From assembly GCA_937930625.1 (NCBI GenBank), contig CALHBW010000326.1, positions 1-9,276 of the forward strand: 9,276 nucleotides of DNA, read 5' to 3'. Made by a program: the position numbers and the translations under genes. Positions 7,101-9,276 of the stretch are shown here, piece by piece. This stretch comes from an uncultured Saprospiraceae bacterium. Its GTDB lineage: Bacteria; Bacteroidota; Bacteroidia; Chitinophagales; Saprospiraceae. The notes beneath the pieces were generated by a model. That model did not search any database, was not told the origin of the DNA, and saw only the letters and a list, made by a program, of their open reading frames with translations. The number at the start of each line of letters is the position of its first letter. Position 1 is the first letter of the stretch.

Positions 7101-8062
7101 CGCCGGATATTTGTAACATGGAGGAAGTTGTGTTGAAACCTGATAATTTCAACGAAGAAATTACCTATAAATGGATAGTAAATGGTGGCATTGATAATAT
7201 TGTTGGGGCGGATTCTTTGGTGACAACTTGGGAAGCGGGAGGCAATTACACTATTCAATTACTTACAGAATACTATGAATGTTCAAGTGTACAATTCTTA
7301 CAAATCGCGGTGGAACAATGTACATCCCCACCACCATCATGCGTTGAAATTGACCTGAAAGTCATGCTCGAAGGTGTGTATGACGCAACGGCAGATTCCA
7401 TGAGAACCAAACTTAATACAGTTAGAAAACTACTGCCCGGACAAACGCCAACGAGTAACCTCGTCACACCTACTCCGGCGGGACAACCTTATCATGCATC
7501 GCCGTGGAATTACGCAGGAACGGAAGGGACAGATTTTGTAGATACTGATTACACAGATAATATGGTGGATTGGATTTTGGTGTCTTTTCGAACGGAATTA
7601 GAGGCAGCCTCAGAAGTGAGCCGAACAGCAGCTTTATTATTGAGTAATGGAAATGTAGATTTTGTAGATAGATGTGCTTTAGAGTTGTCACAAAATATTG
7701 ATTCAGTGTATGTTGTAGTGGAACATCGTAACCATATTGGAGTGATGACACCTTATGAAATACCCATTTTGGATGGTGTATTGACCTACGATTTTAGTAC
7801 ACAGGACAGCTATAAAGACCCCACTTCATACGGACAAAAACAACTCGCGTCCGATGTGTGGGGCATGTTTTGTTGTGATGGTAACCAACATGATATACCC
7901 AGCTTTGATATTAATGGAAATGATAAGACGATATGGTTTGATAATAATGGTTTTTTTGACTTGTATATTCCTGCTGATTATAATATGGATGGTGACATCA
8001 ATGGGGCAGATAAGGCGATTTGGACGGAAAACAATGGGATTTCGTCACGAGTTCCGAAATAG
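4193..8062 (+). CDS. Secreted multidomain CotH-kinase-like protein with lamin-tail domains and dockerin-like C-terminus
   Basis: A 1289-residue exported protein. Residues 1-21 are a signal peptide (MRKAYILSSTLVFLVQALIA). Then, in order: a chitobiase C-terminal-type beta domain (about 28-102, core RYTSDGTSPT); a CotH kinase-like domain (about 145-480) with FVHVFLNGLYWGMYNLTERP (294-313), TDWDVNNWY (387-395) and FSWDAEF (409-415, Asp412 a likely metal ligand); a second chitobiase-type domain (about 540-630, YYTTDGTDP); two lamin-tail domains starting VINEINY (about 638-790 and 804-958); a PKD-like domain (about 970-1043); and a C-terminal module (about 1050-1289) ending in paired dockerin-like calcium loops and SSRVPK. 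CotH proteins of Bacillus spore coats are atypical secreted kinases; lamin-tail and PKD-like domains suggest cell-surface binding. The target is unknown. It lacks a recognisable T9SS type A tail. Its upstream gap (4103-4192) contains only a weak TAAGTTTC box. Confidence 0.92.
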   Translation: MRKAYILSSTLVFLVQALIAQSMPPVQFSVERGFYGTAFTLALSSDSTSATIRYTSDGTSPTTATSTIYTEPISVNSSSVIRAIAYTDLDTSEVVTHSYLFLSSVFHQFGIPAGFPEKWGEYEADYEVAPAIADNAEYRNMMLQSFDEFPVISLVTNQDFLFDDSIGIYTNSEESGIEWERPASIEMIHPDGTEGFQENAGLRIMGGITRRAEHYKKHSLRLLFKSEYGAKKLNYPVFGEAGEDKHNTLVLRMVGQFNVTDHRPYQAEKTQIIKDQFFRELQEKMGHSAVRGRFVHVFLNGLYWGMYNLTERPDAAYMEEYFGGDKSDYDAMNVLKPVDGDSLAWYEMIEIADVGLNIEENYQNIQNYLDLDNFFDYMLLNHWGLNTDWDVNNWYATRKREPGAKFQFFSWDAEFTLAYFGDYYQGTVYDQNLYPYPRHLFHQLMSNAKARMEFADRVQCHCFGDGALATENAIAHYTQLSEQTKNIAVAETARWGDMTGVQYTFNDHIKPTTEDILNNQLPDRTNDLIAFYRLRGSFPVFSGVEFSQNGGAILPSQNIFLTNPNLYGEIYYTTDGTDPRMDDGSLSPSAIHYTQPFLITENVVDIRARVVQINSLIPNQWSAMCPKRFFIEQNLHSLVINEINYHPDSLCSSGQGSELDYLEVVNAGNHAINLTDCYFSQGVKYTFPYGTILNPNEYYVIAENVDSFAINYGFKPDDQYGDALSNGGETIAINDPFHRLIDSVALDDVSPWDAGPDGGGASLELLNTAWDNNNPINWFRANYACKGTPGATNSRQCDFVEERVVINEINYNSDNNADPGDWVELYNPMPYELDLSGWQFFDENNGFTFPDGTTLGIGAYLVLVEDSTMFASIFPNVPNYFGGFGFNLSGGGERITILADAMCVADYVIYDDDAPWDTTPDGTGATLSLISTGFDNNLHSSWIPSTYLNAPRGTPGRANGLCPTTTVAIPPDICNMEEVVLKPDNFNEEITYKWIVNGGIDNIVGADSLVTTWEAGGNYTIQLLTEYYECSSVQFLQIAVEQCTSPPPSCVEIDLKVMLEGVYDATADSMRTKLNTVRKLLPGQTPTSNLVTPTPAGQPYHASPWNYAGTEGTDFVDTDYTDNMVDWILVSFRTELEAASEVSRTAALLLSNGNVDFVDRCALELSQNIDSVYVVVEHRNHIGVMTPYEIPILDGVLTYDFSTQDSYKDPTSYGQKQLASDVWGMFCCDGNQHDIPSFDINGNDKTIWFDNNGFFDLYIPADYNMDGDINGADKAIWTENNGISSRVPK

Positions 8063-8130
8063 AAAGTTATTGAATCCAACATATTGAAAATGGGAATAAT
8101 TTATTTTTAATTTGACTACCAACTTAATAA

Positions 8131-8289
8131 GGAACGCGGCATAAATAAGTTGACCATCTTGGGTAGATTATTTTGTGCTTAGTTTTCGTCTTGAAAGAAG
8201 GCGTTTATCTGGATAAATAACTGATTTCAAGGCGGAAAATAAGTGCAAAAGAAGCAGCCAAGATGGTAAAGTTATTTTTGTCGCGTTCC
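8131..8289. repeat. 159-bp palindromic (MITE-like) element downstream of the CotH-like gene
   Basis: Ends are inverted repeats starting GGAACGCG. The outer 32 bases match at 28 positions (through ACCATCTTGG), and the arms stay recognisably complementary for about 65 bases, to CTTGAAA on both sides, with one gap. The short centre (near 8205-8222) is AT-rich. There is no ORF. It lies 68 bp after the CotH-like stop, and as RNA would fold into a long imperfect stem, so it might end or stabilise that transcript, though it lacks a following U-run. Confidence 0.85.
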
Positions 8290-8316
8290 TGTGCATTACT
8301 TTTTGTAATATTTGCT

Positions 8317-8343
8317 AACTCGTAACCCGCAACTCGTAACCCG
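8317..8343. repeat. 13-bp tandem direct repeat, two units
   Basis: AACTCGTAACCCG occurs at 8317-8329 and again at 8331-8343, separated by one base. Two units without spacers of CRISPR length; most likely a remnant of a simple intergenic repeat. Confidence 0.8.
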
Positions 8344-8403
8344 AAGATGTGGTCTTGGGATTACTTAACGGAGGTAGGATAGGAGCGATAGTTAAGAAAA
8401 TCT

Positions 8404-8567
8404 TAAAATTAATGGTTCTTTGACAATTTTTGCAAATTCAATAAAACGGTCTTTTCACGCAGAGGTCGCAGAGGTCGCAGAGTACTGATAATCAATTCTC
8501 TGCGACCTCTGCGTTCTCCGCGTGAGACACTATTTGCAAAAATTGTCAAAGAACCAAATTAATTTTA
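8404..8567. repeat. 164-bp nested inverted-repeat element
   Basis: The outer arms include a perfect 24-bp inverted repeat (8414-8437 and 8532-8555, GGTTCTTTGACA... to ...GCAAAT), extended outward by TAAAATTAAT on both sides with a 2-base offset. Nested inside is a second pair, 27 bp with 24 matches (8456-8482 and 8498-8524), built from the unit GCAGAGGTC, repeated in the left arm. The loop between the inner arms is 15 bp. There is no coding capacity. The near-perfect outer arms suggest a recent or selected structure. Confidence 0.87.
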
Positions 8568-8574
8568 TTGCCCC

Positions 8575-8611
8575 AATAAAAAGAGGGCATCAAACCGAAG
8601 TTCGACGCCCT
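8575..8611 (-). terminator. Intrinsic terminator for the minus strand, UUCG-capped
   Basis: Read on the minus strand, AGGGCGTCGAAC, loop TTCG, GTTTGATGCCCT gives an unbroken 12-bp stem (two G-U pairs) closed by a C(UUCG)G tetraloop, followed by CTTTTTATT. On the plus strand the two G-U pairs become A-C mismatches and the tail is only TTTCT, so the structure is directional. It lies about 320 nt beyond the stop of the T9SS-tail gene (8935, minus strand), which it most likely terminates. Confidence 0.82.
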
Positions 8612-8672
8612 TTCTAAATTACTTTTATGTAGAATTGAATGAATTTTGAATTATTGATGAGTATTAAAAATC

Positions 8673-8896
8673 TATTCTACTGAACAATATTTTACAATCA
8701 AATTAAAAAGGAAAGCACGATATATCTCCCCCTTTGGAGGGGGTTGGGGGGAGGAAAAATAGCCGAAAATCCTCCCCCCAGCCCCCTCCAAAGGGGGAGA
8801 TAGTCCGCGTTCTATTTTTACACTCAAATTTAAATCGCATATTTACCTGATAATAAAACAAATACAAATTATAAAAAATCGTTGTTCAGTAGAATA
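8673..8896. repeat. 224-bp outer inverted repeat enclosing a second palindrome
   Basis: TATTCTACTGAACAA (8673-8687) recurs perfectly inverted at 8882-8896. Weaker AT-rich complementarity continues inward for some 15 bases. The unit lies in the 3' untranslated region of the minus-strand T9SS-tail gene and surrounds the GC-rich palindrome 8724-8801. Confidence 0.65.
8724..8801. repeat. 78-bp GC-rich palindrome with 32-bp arms
   Basis: Arms 8724-8755 and 8770-8801 match at 31 of 32 positions as an inverted repeat (start ATCTCCCCCTTTGGAGG, end GGGGGGAGGA), with a 14-bp loop. The C- and G-runs contrast sharply with the AT-rich surroundings. Within each arm, CCCCCTTTGGAGGGGG is itself nearly self-complementary, so alternative cruciform foldings exist. 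I recall similar sequence in other Bacteroidota intergenic regions, unverified. Confidence 0.9.
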
Positions 8897-8934
8897 TTAA
8901 AAACCAATCAAAAATCATTCAATCAAAAATCAAA

Positions 8935-9276
8935 TTATTGTTTTACAAATTTCTTAGATAAAACAGTATCGCCGGAAACTAATCTGACGAAATAGAAACC
9001 GGAGGTCAAGTCGTTGATATTGACTTGTACTTGGTTGGCGTCATTGGCATCACGCGCAATTTCACGCACGATTTTACCCGTAATATCGACCACATGAATG
9101 TCGATATTAAGGTCGTTTGTTACATTATAATAAACCGTCAAATTGTCTTGTGCCGGATTTGGTAATACCTCCAAAGTATTGGTCGTACCTTCCGTTAATG
9201 TTCGTGCATAAATTTCGTCACTTTGCCATAATGGAACAGCGACACCGCCTGAAATACAGAAGTTATTGGTTTCGGA
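8935..9276 (-). CDS. C-terminal fragment of a T9SS-secreted protein (type A sorting domain)
   Basis: An open frame enters from the right edge and ends at TAA (8935-8937); 113 residues are visible and the start lies outside the window. Residues about 35-113 form a type A sorting domain of the type IX secretion system: LEVLPNPAQDNLTV (the PNP motif opens the domain), then DIHVVDITGKIVREI, INDLTSGFYFVRLVSGD and the C-terminal KKFVKQ. Such tails carry proteins through the outer membrane and are removed or linked to surface lipopolysaccharide. The residues before it (SETNNFCISGGVAVPLWQSD) belong to the passenger, too short to identify. The TTG at the head of LEVLPNP should not be taken as a start, because the frame is open upstream to the edge. 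It is convergent with the CotH-like gene. Confidence 0.92.
   Translation of the reverse strand, partial: SETNNFCISGGVAVPLWQSDEIYARTLTEGTTNTLEVLPNPAQDNLTVYYNVTNDLNIDIHVVDITGKIVREIARDANDANQVQVNINDLTSGFYFVRLVSGDTVLSKKFVKQ

Noticed and set aside
5096..7751. Minus-strand open frames inside the CotH-like gene, and the short plus frame 7854-8087
   Set aside because: The main 1289-codon frame shows continuous recognisable domains through these positions; the others are shadows.
8317..8343. Two 13-bp repeats as a CRISPR or attachment site
   Set aside because: Only two units with a 1-base gap, no integrase and no spacers.
8935..9174. Independent 79-residue protein starting at the TTG at 9174
   Set aside because: The frame is open upstream to the window edge and the sequence is a T9SS sorting domain, which is always a C-terminal tail; it is the end of a larger protein.

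Overview
The window looks like chromosomal DNA from a member of the Bacteroidota. The signs are a type IX secretion (T9SS) C-terminal sorting domain at the right edge, a very large secreted CotH/lamin-tail-domain protein, AT-rich gaps, A/T-rich leaders without Shine-Dalgarno sites, and a TAnnTTTG-like box a few bases before one start codon. The CotH protein's mix of domains and its C-terminal module suggest the Saprospiria (Lewinella/Haliscomenobacter-like), but that finer placement is inference.

Layout, left to right. (1) 1-1548, minus strand: an AidB-like acyl-CoA dehydrogenase whose C-terminus runs off the left edge. (2) 1549-2083: no gene, but a 58-59 bp direct repeat present twice, enclosing two related palindromic elements, then a 7-bp tandem repeat. 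(3) 2084-2599, minus strand: a small helical HEAT-like protein. (4) 2600-2820: a 113-bp palindromic element ending 10 nt from that protein's start codon, then a probable promoter. (5) 2821-3537, plus strand: an RluA-family pseudouridine synthase. (6) 3540-4102: 59-bp inverted repeats that exactly bracket a gene for a four-helix-bundle protein of the 23S rRNA intervening-sequence protein family. This looks like a small mobile or IVS-like cassette. (7) 4193-8062, plus strand: a 1289-residue secreted multidomain CotH-kinase-like protein. (8) 8063-8934: a convergent gap holding three different palindromic elements and an intrinsic terminator oriented for the minus strand. (9) 8935-9276, minus strand: the C-terminal end of a T9SS-secreted protein.

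The protein-coding genes do not form an obvious pathway. What stands out is the density of inverted-repeat elements: seven, counting the gene-bearing cassette, in 9.3 kb. Every gap longer than about 100 bp contains at least one. The most interesting is the cassette at 3540-4102. Its arms each carry a terminal hairpin, and the two hairpins differ by a paired (compensatory) base change, which suggests that the folded structure is maintained. The arrangement resembles an rRNA intervening sequence placed outside rRNA.
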